The notes: generated by a model from the letters alone, not told the origin. DNA of 64,000 bases from Bdellovibrio sp. (GCA_014376435.1 JACMRL010000021.1:51178-115177), one strand, 5' to 3'; positions 44,273-54,251 are shown, counted from the stretch's first letter. Program-made: numbers and translations.

Positions 44273-45526
44273 ATGAAACCAAATTATAGAATATTAATTT
44301 TAACCTTCTTATTGAGTATGATCGCGGAAGCGGAAACGGTTGAAATTACCTTTGAAGCTCTTCCTAATCTACTAGAAAGCCGCAACCCTAAAGTGGAGGC
44401 TTCGCGTGCCTTAACAGAGGCGGCCTTTAGTCGTACGGGTTATTTGGGGCGTTCATTCTTGCCATCACTCACTTTATTAGCCTCGCAAGAAACTTTTAAA
44501 ATTGGGCAAACTACGGGTCGCACGCAGCCCATGTACGGCGCAGAATTAAATATGAATGTATTCAATAGTGGTCGTGATTTAATTGAATCACAGTTAAGAA
44601 CTTTAAGCGCCGAAAGAAAATCGGTCGAGCATTTACGTATTACTTCCGAAGAATTACAAAAAGTTCGAAATTTATTTTGGGAAACTCTGTATATCCAAGA
44701 AAAGATAAAACTTTTAGATTCAACTATGAAAGTGAATCAAAAAAATCTTTCCACGGCAGTTCGCCGCGTCCGTAGCGGGGTGGCGACTGAATCTGACCGC
44801 GTCGAATTTGAAATGAAAGCGGTCGATCTAAATCGTGACCTAAGTGAATCTCAATTAAAATTAGTGGAATATAAAAACCAAATAGCGGTACTGCTAAATT
44901 TATCTGAAAATGCAGAAATTAAACTTCCGGAAATCATTTCGCACGAACACGATCTGGAAAATCTGGGTCTGCATTCAGAAAAAGATCACGAATATTTGTA
45001 TAAAGAAAACGAATTACAATCTGAAGCCAGTGCTTTAGCTTCAAAAAGCATTAACCGTAGCTGGTTGCCAAGGCTTGATGCCTTTGCGGGATATCACCAA
45101 TATAATCAGCGCGATAAAGACCCCGTAAATGAATCAGACCGCACGGAAAGCGTGCTGGGAGTAAAGGTTTCCATCAGCTTAGCCCACGGTTGGGAAGGTG
45201 CACGCGAATCAAGTGCGCTTCTAAAAGAATCGCAAGCTTTTAAAAAAATCGCGGATATGCAGAAAAAAGAAACCGAAATCCATCTTAAAAATGAAATTGC
45301 GATGTTAAATCTTCTTCACGGCCAAGTGCATGAAGCCGAAGAAAATATTATCCGCGCAGAGAAATACTATAAACTGACGCAATCAGAATATATTCGCGGG
45401 GTAAAAAATTCTCCGGACGTGCTGAGCGCTTCAGAGAAAATTTATGAAATGCAAAATAAAAAAATTGAAATTATCAGAGACTTTCAAGTTGCGAAAGCGC
45501 ACGTGTTATCAAAACTTGGAAAGTAA
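44273..45526 (+). CDS. TolC-family outer-membrane efflux protein
   Basis: 417 residues, signal peptide ending AEAE. Two OEP repeats of long helices (LRTLSAERKSVEHLRITSEELQKVRNLFWETLYIQEKI... ; QKKETEIHLKNEIAMLNLLHGQVHEAEENIIRAEKYYKLTQSEYIRGV) and barrel strands (GAELNMNVFNSG). Trimeric outer-membrane channel for the RND pump upstream; 7 bases separate it from the small protein gene. Confidence 0.93.
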   Translation: MKPNYRILILTFLLSMIAEAETVEITFEALPNLLESRNPKVEASRALTEAAFSRTGYLGRSFLPSLTLLASQETFKIGQTTGRTQPMYGAELNMNVFNSGRDLIESQLRTLSAERKSVEHLRITSEELQKVRNLFWETLYIQEKIKLLDSTMKVNQKNLSTAVRRVRSGVATESDRVEFEMKAVDLNRDLSESQLKLVEYKNQIAVLLNLSENAEIKLPEIISHEHDLENLGLHSEKDHEYLYKENELQSEASALASKSINRSWLPRLDAFAGYHQYNQRDKDPVNESDRTESVLGVKVSISLAHGWEGARESSALLKESQAFKKIADMQKKETEIHLKNEIAMLNLLHGQVHEAEENIIRAEKYYKLTQSEYIRGVKNSPDVLSASEKIYEMQNKKIEIIRDFQVAKAHVLSKLGK

Positions 45527-45700
45527 AAATGATTATACTTCTTCCTCGGGCGAAGTAGAAAGTTCCCTCGCAGCCTGACTGATAAAAATAGAGAAGACTG
45601 TGTGGCCAGGTTCGATGAAAACTAAGCTATCCAGATGTCGACATAATTGATGTATGAATAGTAATTTCAAGCAGGCAAGTAACGTCATTTTAAAAAGATG

Positions 45701-45737
45701 AACTGGTGAAGCGGATTTGATCGCTTCACCAGTTTTT
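45701..45737 (+). terminator. Rho-independent terminator of the metal-efflux operon
   Basis: A perfect 13-bp stem AACTGGTGAAGCG/CGCTTCACCAGTT with an 8-base loop, then T residues. It lies 175 bases after the TolC stop. The rest of the 45527-46067 gap holds no gene I can support. Confidence 0.8.
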
Positions 45738-46067
45738 GCAAATTCTTAGGCTAGCGATACACGTTTTCAATCTAATACATTTTTCGTTCATTATGACGCC
45801 TTTAGAATTTTACTACGATGGGGTATAAAGCTACACAGCACAAAATACGGGAACGATCGTAGTGTCCAATAAATCGAGGGTCACTCCAATTCTTCAAAAT
45901 CAATTAAATGATTTTTAATATCGAATAAACAATTCCAAGCTTAATCTATTCGTAATGATGTACTTAAATATTTCTAAAGCAAACCATCGGGATCATCAGT
46001 CGACACCTATCATGCGATAAAGAAATCGATTCATATATTTGGTCCTTTAATTGATAACTAGAAGCTT

Positions 46068-47195
46068 ATGCGAAATATTAATTTAAATCGTTTTGTAATC
46101 GTATTTTTTTGGATATGGGCTATTTCCCTGTACACGTGCCATGCACAAGCAACCCTATTTTGTCAGAGCCTCTTTAAAGCCGATACAAGCCAAAATAAAG
46201 CCTATTTCGCGGATCTGATAGCCAACAAAAAATTAAAGCTTTTGGGTCAAGGTGAGACAACAAGAATATACAGCCTTCATGACGGGTGGGCGATTAGGTG
46301 GCCAAAGCTTGGTAAAGAACAATCAATTGAATTTATGGAAGGATTTATTGATCTTCAAGAAGAACTTAAAGAGGTCGGAATTAGAGTTGTTGAAATTGAC
46401 CACGAAAGAACAAGATCGCCAGATTTTATAATCGTTAAAGAAGAAAAGTTTTTATTTAATGGCGATGAGTTTTTTTCTAAAATAAATAAACCTGAAAAAT
46501 TAGGTTTAAGTCCAGCGGAAAGAAATGATATTTATATTAAATTTTTAGAATTTGTTGATAAAACATGGATGTATGAAAGCATTTCTGACGTAACGCCAAG
46601 GCAAATTGGATACAATGGTTCCGAGTGGGTTTTATTTGATTTTTATGGATCGCACAGTTTGCCATTTCATAAGCCCTTACTTTCAATTAAATCCAAAAAT
46701 CATGTTTTTGAAAGCACCGAAGTCGCGATTTCTTCCTTTGAAAAATCAACTGTTCATTGGTTACCCAAAAAAATTGAAGAAGAGGTCAAAGAAAGAATAT
46801 CTAAAATTAGAAAAAATCAAAAAAAATTAAAATTTTTTACAAGACGCGAAACTCGGATGAACAGGTCGCTTTTAATACGAAAAACCGTCGAATTGCTTAT
46901 TCCAGATCATACAAAGCTTGAATTTAATCCTTTGGGAATTATTAAAAAAACAGATTTTTTTGGACTTGGCATTTTAGCCCAAGTAGAAATTGAAATTAAA
47001 TCCTCTATTTATATAAATAATAAAGTTTCTATTTACCAAGCGGCTTTCAATGGTCGATCTGGTAGACTTTTTCTTTTAAATCGCTTTGAATCAGGCGATC
47101 GTGAAAAAGCTCAAAAATATTTCAATAAACAGCTCAATGATACAGATCATTATGTCATGAGTGAAGATTTTATTTTTGTTTTTGATCGCTCGTAA
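46068..47195 (+). CDS. Exported protein-kinase-like protein
   Basis: 375 residues, signal peptide ending YTCHAQA. The N-terminal 230 residues resemble a kinase fold: glycine loop KLLGQGETTRIY, a Lys strand WAIRWPK, helix with FMEGFIDLQEEL, hinge FIIVKEEKF, a catalytic-loop-like SDVTPRQIGYNGSEW, and VLFDFYG in the DFG place. The usual Asn is Gln. The C-terminal 140 residues are unassigned. A kinase acting outside the cytosol would need secretion to an ATP source such as prey. Motif-level call only. Confidence 0.6.
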   Translation: MRNINLNRFVIVFFWIWAISLYTCHAQATLFCQSLFKADTSQNKAYFADLIANKKLKLLGQGETTRIYSLHDGWAIRWPKLGKEQSIEFMEGFIDLQEELKEVGIRVVEIDHERTRSPDFIIVKEEKFLFNGDEFFSKINKPEKLGLSPAERNDIYIKFLEFVDKTWMYESISDVTPRQIGYNGSEWVLFDFYGSHSLPFHKPLLSIKSKNHVFESTEVAISSFEKSTVHWLPKKIEEEVKERISKIRKNQKKLKFFTRRETRMNRSLLIRKTVELLIPDHTKLEFNPLGIIKKTDFFGLGILAQVEIEIKSSIYINNKVSIYQAAFNGRSGRLFLLNRFESGDREKAQKYFNKQLNDTDHYVMSEDFIFVFDRS

Positions 47196-47246
47196 AAATC
47201 TGATTGCATTTTTTTATCGAGCGGTCACGCAGATGAAAGAGTCAGA

Positions 47247-47819
47247 TCAATTCGTATTTACTCCAGCATCATTCAATTCGGTTTTAAGGCCTCGCATTTT
47301 ATTAAGAATTTTCGGCGCGTGCGATCCGATATAAGCCATCAATAGAAATTTCACAAGGCGTCCTGAAAATATGATGGCGGCTAATAAAAAAAGTGGGGTT
47401 TCGGCTAAGCTTGCAAGAATAATTGCAGGCTGCTGCATTATTGGTGTGATCGCCACGACGAAAACTAGAAGCATCCCGTATCTTTCAAAAAAATCTTCTG
47501 TCCATATCCAAGATTTGGTTTGGTTTATTCCTGGGTATATTTCAATTATCCACTGAAGTCCTTGGGTTTCCACAAAAGCCGCCAATAAAATTGAGCCAAG
47601 TGTGGATCCAATCGCAACACAAAGGGCCAGCGTAAACCATCGTCGGGGCGTTAGCATAGAACTTGAAATTAAAATCCCATCGTTTGGGATAATAATGACG
47701 AAGTTATCAATAGCCGCGAGCATTCCGATAAGGGGCGGGTACCAGATACGATCAGCATATTTTTGTAAGATCTTGATATATTTTCGTAAGCTATTATGAA
47801 ATTTTTCAGTAAGCCTCAA
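47247..47819 (-). CDS. VTT/DedA-like (YqaA-type) membrane protein
   Basis: 190 residues with about five hydrophobic segments. AAIDNFVIIIPNDGILISSSML, LCVAIGSTLGSILL, and the re-entrant-type FVVAITPIMQQPAIILASLAETPLFLLAAIIFSGRLVKFLLMAYIG fit the VTT/DedA fold, which moves or scrambles lipids. The typical GxxxR appears as SGRLVKF. Follows the zinc-ribbon gene on the same strand. Confidence 0.75.
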   Translation of the reverse strand: MRLTEKFHNSLRKYIKILQKYADRIWYPPLIGMLAAIDNFVIIIPNDGILISSSMLTPRRWFTLALCVAIGSTLGSILLAAFVETQGLQWIIEIYPGINQTKSWIWTEDFFERYGMLLVFVVAITPIMQQPAIILASLAETPLFLLAAIIFSGRLVKFLLMAYIGSHAPKILNKMRGLKTELNDAGVNTN

Positions 47820-47876
47820 GTTTTCTCCATAGCATTATTCAGAGCAATTATCATGAGGCCTAATCCTTTTACTAAA

Positions 47877-48128
47877 TTAATCAAAGATCTCTGAAAGAAA
47901 AGATTTTCTTTTCTTTTGGTAATGATCTTTCCGGTAATCATCTTTAGACTCTCGATAATCGTCGGTTCGTGCAGCTTGAATCGTTTGAGCTGAAGCCGAT
48001 TTTTCGATAAGCTTGTCAAGTTCTCCGCGATCAAGCCACACTCCGCGGCACTTCGGACAATAGTCAATTTCGATTCCTTGTCGGTCGGCAATTACCAACG
48101 TAACTTCTGGACAGGTTGGACATTTCAT
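47877..48128 (-). CDS. TFIIB-type zinc-ribbon protein
   Basis: 83 residues: MKCPTCPEVTLVIADRQGIEIDYCPKCRGVWLDRGELDKLIEK. The two CxxC knuckles and CRGVWLDxGELDKL are the signature of the zf-TFIIB small-protein family. The tail is Lys/Asp/Tyr-rich. Role unknown; probably nucleic-acid or protein binding. Confidence 0.9.
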   Translation of the reverse strand: MKCPTCPEVTLVIADRQGIEIDYCPKCRGVWLDRGELDKLIEKSASAQTIQAARTDDYRESKDDYRKDHYQKKRKSFLSEIFD

Positions 48129-48261
48129 TTTTTACTCCGTTGTTTTTTTGCAAGACATTCGCTTACATGTGGCATGTATTAAACAGCAACTTTTAAGGTG
48201 ACTCACCGAATCTTCTGTACGTCCATTGCTAATTTTTTCAATTTTTTAAACTTTGTATGAA

Positions 48262-48690
48262 TCATATTGTTCCCCTTTCCGCAGCGTTCATTTGGTTTTT
48301 CATCTGTTTACAATCATGCCCTTCGCATTCTGTAAGCTTGGCCTCAAGGCAGGCAACCTTTAAGTTAATCAAATTTTCTAGAGCAGGTGGCAACAGCCAG
48401 GGCTCGATAGTCATTAAACTTTGAGCTTTCACCCAGCATGGTTGAAACTTTTTAAGACCATCAGCTTTCAATTTAAAATTTTCGACTTTAGCCTGTGCCG
48501 TCGGCGATTGAATAACCTCATTCGTTTTTGAAGCAACGTAGTTCAATGCCGAAACGCCTGCCCAAATGACCAGTGCTCCAGTTACAAGAAGGCCGACAAA
48601 TCCAACCGCTACAAAAATCTTTACTTTCCGCATTCGGCTTGGTTTTTCTTTTATTTTTCTTAAGATCTTATAAATTATGTCTTGTTTCAT
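48262..48690 (-). CDS. Single-span membrane protein of unknown function
   Basis: 142 residues: a basic N-terminus, one membrane helix (IFVAVGFVGLLVTGALVIWAGVSALNYVA), then a periplasmic part with four cysteines (PCWVKAQ, ACLEAKLTECEGHDC). Weak ribosome-binding site. A second start, MRKVKIFVAV, 19 residues in, would give a shorter signal anchor. No family known. Confidence 0.65.
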   Translation of the reverse strand: MKQDIIYKILRKIKEKPSRMRKVKIFVAVGFVGLLVTGALVIWAGVSALNYVASKTNEVIQSPTAQAKVENFKLKADGLKKFQPCWVKAQSLMTIEPWLLPPALENLINLKVACLEAKLTECEGHDCKQMKNQMNAAERGTI

Positions 48691-49022
48691 TTTACTCTCT
48701 TTACTCTCTCAATTCTCTTAATTCTCTTCACATTCAAAAAGTGCCCCGAAGGGCTTTTGTTTTAACGTCAGCATCTTATCCTCCGCTATCTCAAGTGATG
48801 CACTTCTTGCTTTCTGTCCTTTTACTTTACGGAAGATTTTTGAATTGTTAAAATGGATAAAAACACTAATTTGTAATGCTTAAACGTATGCAGCAAAAAA
48901 ATCTATTATCTGCCTGGCTAGGCCCTCTGGAACTTATGTGTATTACGGCAGGTTATTGAAAATTTAATGGAAAATCGAAACACTATTTCTGATTCACATT
49001 TGAACGTTTTCAACTGCTTGCT

Positions 49023-49178
49023 GCAAATGCGAATTTGTCAGCGGAAGAAAATCAAGTCAACTATACCGAAGTTTTTAAAGACGGGAAAATTTTTCACTCA
49101 ATAAAGTACCAAGATGGTCATGTTAAGCTTCGTCACTTAAATTGTGTTTTGGTTTCTAAAGAAATTTCGTCGAAGTAA
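49023..49178 (+). pseudogene. C-terminal remnant of an exported protein gene
   Basis: A frame with no start codon reads (ALLA)ANANLSAEENQVNYTEVFKDGKIFHSIKYQDGHVKLRHLNCVLVSKEISSK* in part. It looks like the end of a small exported protein, with an upstream stop in the same frame. The rest of the 48691-49315 gap has no gene I can support. Confidence 0.4.
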
Positions 49179-49315
49179 TTATTCAATCGAAGACAAATTC
49201 AAAAGATGTATCCCTGGATGATTTGCAGGCGCAATTCACCCTAATTTTTTCAAACACCCAGATTCCAGATTTGGTGTAGCATTTTTGATTTTAGTTCAAA
49301 TTTTCGGATGTTTAT

Positions 49316-52300
49316 TTACCAGTCTAATCTATCAAGCATCCGAGGGGTGGGTTGATGACTCCGAAGTTTTTCATGTGGAGCAAATGACTCGATCGTTTCG
49401 GCTAATATAGTTACATGATCGTCAAGTCTTTGAAGCTTTCCAGTTATAAGTAAAAATCTTGAAGATCTAAATACTGATTTGTATTGATCGTAAATAGCGG
49501 GTCTTAAAACTAAATCAATCGTTCCAAATTCGTCTTCTAGCGTGATAAAACCAAAGCCTTTCGCGGGAGGTGGCCGTTGATCGACTAACAGAATTCCGGC
49601 GCATCTTACAGTTAAATTTCTTTGTATTTTCTTTAACTGGTTTGAATTTGTTCCCGGCAGATGCGGAACTTCAATGCGGAGCTGTTTCATTAAACTACCT
49701 TTTAAACTGTAGCCCACGGTACGGTAGTCAATCAGTGCTTCTTCCAGCTCGGTCATTTTGCTGAAAGTGATTGGGTCATCTTCCATTTTTAAGTTTTCAT
49801 CAAATAACGAAAGCTGAAGCTCATCAGTTTTTTTGCCCATTAAATTTTTAAATTCGATCGATTTCCAAAATGAATGTCTTCGATCAATTCCAAAGCATTC
49901 AAAGGCGTTGGCGATCGTTAAATTGTTAAGAACGCTTTTATCAAAGTCCGTTCGAGCAATAAAATCTTCGATTGAAGAAAATAGTTTTTTATTTCTTTGT
50001 TGAACTAATTCAATAACGTCTTCTTCTCGAGCACGTCGAACATCTCTAAAACCCATTCGAATTGTTTTATGACCTTCCATGGTTGCATCCCAAGTTGATT
50101 TATTGGGGTGTACCGGCAGCATCTTCACCCCACTATTGCGTACAGCTTCGCAAATGAGAAAATCAATTCGGTAGAAGCCCATAGGTTGCGAATTGATCAA
50201 TGCGCAAAGATATTCAGCCGGGTAGTGTGCTTTCAAGTAAGCTGACTTAAATGCAAGTGACCCATAAGATGCGGCATGAGCTTCTGGAAATCCGTATGAC
50301 GCGAAACCTTGTGTGCGGTTTACGATGTCAGTAGCGAGTTCATTTGATATTCCGTTTTCAATCAATGCTTTAAAAAGTATTGTGCCTTGTGATTCAACGC
50401 TTGAGGCACTGCGCTCTTTTCCTAGGGACCTACGAAGTTGGTCGGCACCGGCGGCACTAAAACCGCAGACATCCATTGCGATTTGCATGATTTGGTCTGG
50501 GAACATCGCGACCCCGTGAGTGCGGCTTAAAATTTTATCCATCGCTAAGTTCCCGCTTTTGAATGGCCGACCGTGGCGCGCTTCGTTTCGTCCATGAAGG
50601 TAGGATTTACTCATGCCGCCCTTACTCATGCTTGGTCTAATAAGCGCAACCTGAATCGTCATTTCGTAAGGAGTGCTTGGCTTCGTATGCGGCAAAGAAT
50701 TCATCTGTGCGCGCGATTCAATTTGAAAGCATCCGGCGGTCTCTGCTTGTTGAATGAGCCTGTAAGTTTTCGCATCATTGATTGGAATATCTTTCCAATC
50801 AATACCGACAAGATCTGTCGCCTTGCGGATTGCGGTTAAAAAACCGATCGATAAGATATCGATCTTCATCATACCTAAAGTTTCAAGATCATGTTTATCC
50901 CATTGCACAATCGTACGTCCATCCATTGCAGCCGGTTCAATAGGAACTGTTTCAACTAAAGGTTCGTTCGTAATAACAAATCCTCCAGAGTGAGTTCCGA
51001 TGTGTCGTGGAAAGTCTGCGATTTGTGAAGTTAGGTTTTCTAGAAATATTTCTCGATTGGCGTATTGCTTTGCGAGTTCTTGAAAGCGTGCGCGAACCAC
51101 ATCTGCTTTTAAAGTTCCAACCTCTACTCCAATCGCTTTACAAATTTCTCTGTAAGCACCTTTTTCCTTGTAAGTGTGAACGGCCGCCACCATTCCGGCG
51201 CGGTCGCGCCCGTATCTTGAGTAAATTCCTTGGATCACTTCTTCCCTTCGTTCATGTTCAAAATCGACGTCTATATCAGGCGGATCTTTCCTTGCATCAT
51301 TGGCGAAGCGATCAAAAAGTAATTGTGAAGCGATTGGATCAACGGCGGTGATGGAAAGAGCATAGCAAACGATGGAGCTTGCCGCAGAGCCTCGTCCCTG
51401 AAAAACAATCTTTCGATCTCGTGCATCTTTTAAAATATCGTGCATGGTTAGAAAATAATCTTCTTCCCCGCGCTTCGCAAAAAAATCGAGTTCTTTTCTG
51501 ATCTGTTTATCAACTTCATAAGAGAGTTGACCACGGTAACGTTCTTTCGCTCCGGTCATTACGAGCTCTCGTAAAAAACTTTTTGCCGTATGTCCTGCGG
51601 GCACCGCTTCTTTTGGATAAGTATATTTAAGTTCCGACAGAGAAAAATTACATTCGCTCGCAATCTTAAGGGTATTTGAAATTGCGTCTGGAAACTCGGC
51701 AAAAAGTAGCTCCATTTGCATCGGAGATTTTAAGTAGCGTTCGGCATTCCCGAAAAGCTTAAAACCGGCCGTATCAAGAGTTCTTCCTTCGCGAATGCAA
51801 GTTAGGCAATCTTGCAAATATTGGCGGCTTGGTTCGTGATAATGAACATCGTTTGAAGCTACTAACGGAAGTTTATATTTTTCCGTTAAAGATCTGGCCA
51901 AAGTTGATCGCTGACGATCGCGGCCGTCAAGATACATGCATAGGCTCAGGTAAATTTGATTTTTAAAAATAGATTTTAATAAATCAAAATTATTTTTTTC
52001 ATCATTTTTTAAAATGCATGTAAGTTCGGGTGTTCCGATATGCATGGATGTAATCTGTTGAAGCTCTTCATAAGTAATAAATCCTTCGCCCTTTAATTTC
52101 CCGGCGTGAACTTGTGTAATGATTCTGCAAAGTAAACCCCAAGACCTGCGTGTTCTTGCGATAAGTGTAATTGAAGGCGCCTCTTTGATTGTGATTTCAG
52201 CGCCGCAAATAAGTTTGAGATGAGGAGCGTGATCTCTTATTGCTTCGTAAGCGCGGGGCAGTCCGTAGACGCCATTAATATCCGTAACTCCGACGGCAGG

Positions 52301-52396
52301 CATTCCAAGTTCTGCGGCCCGCATAATATATTCACGCGAGTCTGAGGCTCCTCGTAAAAATGAAAAATTTGTACGACAGTTTAATTCTACATACAT
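49316..52396 (-). CDS. dnaE2: Error-prone DNA polymerase DnaE2 (ImuC)
   Basis: 1026 residues. N-terminal PHP domain (YVELNCRTNFSFLRGASDSREYI, LKLICGAEI), palm with PDIDVDFEHERREEVI and catalytic acidic residues, then tandem HhH and an OB domain (RCAGILLVDQRPPPAKGFGFITLEDEFGTIDLVL). This is the DnaE2/ImuC class of translesion C-family polymerase. An internal QLSLF (861-865) is a textbook beta-clamp motif, though in characterised mutasomes clamp contact is usually ascribed to ImuB. Third gene of imuA-imuB-dnaE2; starts 2 bases after imuB. Confidence 0.97.
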   Translation of the reverse strand: MYVELNCRTNFSFLRGASDSREYIMRAAELGMPAVGVTDINGVYGLPRAYEAIRDHAPHLKLICGAEITIKEAPSITLIARTRRSWGLLCRIITQVHAGKLKGEGFITYEELQQITSMHIGTPELTCILKNDEKNNFDLLKSIFKNQIYLSLCMYLDGRDRQRSTLARSLTEKYKLPLVASNDVHYHEPSRQYLQDCLTCIREGRTLDTAGFKLFGNAERYLKSPMQMELLFAEFPDAISNTLKIASECNFSLSELKYTYPKEAVPAGHTAKSFLRELVMTGAKERYRGQLSYEVDKQIRKELDFFAKRGEEDYFLTMHDILKDARDRKIVFQGRGSAASSIVCYALSITAVDPIASQLLFDRFANDARKDPPDIDVDFEHERREEVIQGIYSRYGRDRAGMVAAVHTYKEKGAYREICKAIGVEVGTLKADVVRARFQELAKQYANREIFLENLTSQIADFPRHIGTHSGGFVITNEPLVETVPIEPAAMDGRTIVQWDKHDLETLGMMKIDILSIGFLTAIRKATDLVGIDWKDIPINDAKTYRLIQQAETAGCFQIESRAQMNSLPHTKPSTPYEMTIQVALIRPSMSKGGMSKSYLHGRNEARHGRPFKSGNLAMDKILSRTHGVAMFPDQIMQIAMDVCGFSAAGADQLRRSLGKERSASSVESQGTILFKALIENGISNELATDIVNRTQGFASYGFPEAHAASYGSLAFKSAYLKAHYPAEYLCALINSQPMGFYRIDFLICEAVRNSGVKMLPVHPNKSTWDATMEGHKTIRMGFRDVRRAREEDVIELVQQRNKKLFSSIEDFIARTDFDKSVLNNLTIANAFECFGIDRRHSFWKSIEFKNLMGKKTDELQLSLFDENLKMEDDPITFSKMTELEEALIDYRTVGYSLKGSLMKQLRIEVPHLPGTNSNQLKKIQRNLTVRCAGILLVDQRPPPAKGFGFITLEDEFGTIDLVLRPAIYDQYKSVFRSSRFLLITGKLQRLDDHVTILAETIESFAPHEKLRSHQPTPRMLDRLDW

Positions 52397-52398
52397 AA

Positions 52399-53718
52399 CT
52401 ATCCATAATATCCATGTAGATAAAACTCTCTATTTGGTGTTTCAAAAATTGAAATTTTCTGGTTTCCTTCAATTTCTACTTGACTATAATTCCGATTAAA
52501 TACGTTTTTTATTTCTTCGGTCGGTTTTTCATACCAACCACCAGTAATTTTTTCAATTTGATTATCCCAATGTAGAATTTTAAATCTACGTTTTTTAATA
52601 TGAACATATCCGGCAGTTACCTCGATTTTCATCGGATATTTACATAAATAGGTCGCTCGTTCTGGTATTTCATTTAACAGCTCAACGGCCGAGCCATTTG
52701 CCTCATGTGGAGTGCCATGCTTTTTTTTCCAAGAACGTTCGGGCCGGCGATCTTCGGTGAGCTCTGCTTGAAATACATTTTCTTTTCCCAAAAGCTCGAT
52801 CAGCTGATTGTGAACGGAATTAATTTGTTCAAATTTCTCTTCATCGCTATTAAAAATATTTTTCTGTCCCCCCTCAAAAGGCACAAGTTTTATAATTGAG
52901 GTTTCAAGCATTTCAACAGGGGATAGAAGAGGTTTTTTTTCTAAGTCTTTGGCTAGTCTATCTTTGATAATACGAAGGGCTCCTTTGGCTGAACTTTGCG
53001 GAGCAAAGAAATCAAAGGAATAGGTTCTTAAAAAATCAACGTGCGTTGAAATTTTCTCGCACTTGATTTGAATTTGAAGTTTTGTGACTCTTTTTTTTCT
53101 AGAAAAAATTATTTCAAAAATTCGGTCTAGCTGTGTTTTAAGTTCAAACAAAATAGGTTCAAGATCTGGGTAAAATCCATGCGCGAATTCTTTTTTTTCT
53201 GAAACGATTTCTTCAGGAGTCCAGAACGGCCAGCTGATAAAATCTTGCATATGAACACGCGAATGTGCGTGTCTGCCAATGACGCCGAAACGAGAAATGA
53301 GTTGGCTTGCGGGAATTTTTTTAAAGTCTGAAAGTGTTTTAATTCCAAGATCGGTGAAAGAATCGACAAGTTTTCCGGTCGCTTTTCGCAAGGCTTGATC
53401 TCGTTCAAATGGATCTATGAAATCAAAAATCGCTTCAAGCGGTAATTCTTCAAGAGTTAGGCAATCAAACTTTGCGAACGCCAGGGAATCGGTAATATCA
53501 GAACCTAAGCCGATACGTGCCGTTTGATTTTGTCTTTTTAAAATAATCTGAGCGCGAGCTAAAAAACTTTGCTCGGAATAAAGATTGCGACATTTGCCAA
53601 TTTCAATAAATATTGCCCGATCTTTTCGGATTGAAATCTGTGGACTAAAGCGAAGAAAAACCTCCGCGATGCGAGCTGTCGGGGAGGGGTTATCAAACCA
53701 CATACAAACTACTCGCAT
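52399..53718 (-). CDS. imuB: ImuB, catalytically inactive Y-family polymerase-like protein
   Basis: 439 residues. Y-family fold, but the catalytic acidic motifs are gone: the start is VVCMWFDNPSPTAR and the usual S-x-D-E is replaced by IFIEIGKC. Thumb HhH-like LSDFKKIPASQLISRFG is kept. A clamp-like pentapeptide QKNIF (285-289) follows the finger/palm part, and the C-terminus ends WYEKPTEE...REFYLHGYYG as in ImuB. Bridges DnaE2, ImuA and the clamp. Overlaps imuA by 10 bases. Confidence 0.95.
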   Translation of the reverse strand: MRVVCMWFDNPSPTARIAEVFLRFSPQISIRKDRAIFIEIGKCRNLYSEQSFLARAQIILKRQNQTARIGLGSDITDSLAFAKFDCLTLEELPLEAIFDFIDPFERDQALRKATGKLVDSFTDLGIKTLSDFKKIPASQLISRFGVIGRHAHSRVHMQDFISWPFWTPEEIVSEKKEFAHGFYPDLEPILFELKTQLDRIFEIIFSRKKRVTKLQIQIKCEKISTHVDFLRTYSFDFFAPQSSAKGALRIIKDRLAKDLEKKPLLSPVEMLETSIIKLVPFEGGQKNIFNSDEEKFEQINSVHNQLIELLGKENVFQAELTEDRRPERSWKKKHGTPHEANGSAVELLNEIPERATYLCKYPMKIEVTAGYVHIKKRRFKILHWDNQIEKITGGWYEKPTEEIKNVFNRNYSQVEIEGNQKISIFETPNREFYLHGYYG

Positions 53719-54251
53719 ACTTTTGCTCCGTGCTTTTGTCTTTGAATGTCGATTTTAAATCCTTCAGCTGAGGAAGAAATTTCTAACTGTAATGATATTG
53801 GCCACGCCGTCGAAAATGATTTATCAGCCAGCAAGAAAAGAGTACTTTTTGACTTTTCAGCTAAAAGATTAAATCTTTGAAAAGTTTTAATATCTTCAAA
53901 ATTATTTGGCGCCACGATAAAGGGATAGAACTGACTATCGAGCGCAAGCCTTAAAGGCTGTTGCAGATCTCCTTTTGAGCTTACGAATTTTATTCGCTCT
54001 AAATTGACTCCGCGTTGCTGAAAGGCGGTGGGGTTTGCGAGTGTTTCACGCTCGCACCAGAAGATATAATGCTGAGGATGCATTTTAAACAGTTGAAGAA
54101 GCCATTCAGTCCGACCGTTACCTAATAGTTCAACCACGATGCCCTTAGCAACACCTGACGGGAAGTAGGGAGCGTTCCAAAACTCTTTATCTGTGAGTTC
54201 GATCATTCCGGTTTTTTCGCGAAGTTCTTGTAAAAGTTCGGCTCTTCCCAT
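53709..54251 (-). CDS. imuA: ImuA, RecA/SulA-related mutasome protein
   Basis: 180 residues, ATG preceded by AAAGGAGGAGG. VVELLGNGRTEWLLQLF is the ImuA/SulA-like degenerate Walker region; HYIFWCERETLANPTAFQQRGVNLERIKFV is the next conserved block. ImuA supports DnaE2-dependent translesion synthesis. First gene of the operon; its promoter overlaps the shared divergent operator at 54278-54319. Confidence 0.9.
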   Translation of the reverse strand: MGRAELLQELREKTGMIELTDKEFWNAPYFPSGVAKGIVVELLGNGRTEWLLQLFKMHPQHYIFWCERETLANPTAFQQRGVNLERIKFVSSKGDLQQPLRLALDSQFYPFIVAPNNFEDIKTFQRFNLLAEKSKSTLFLLADKSFSTAWPISLQLEISSSAEGFKIDIQRQKHGAKVCE

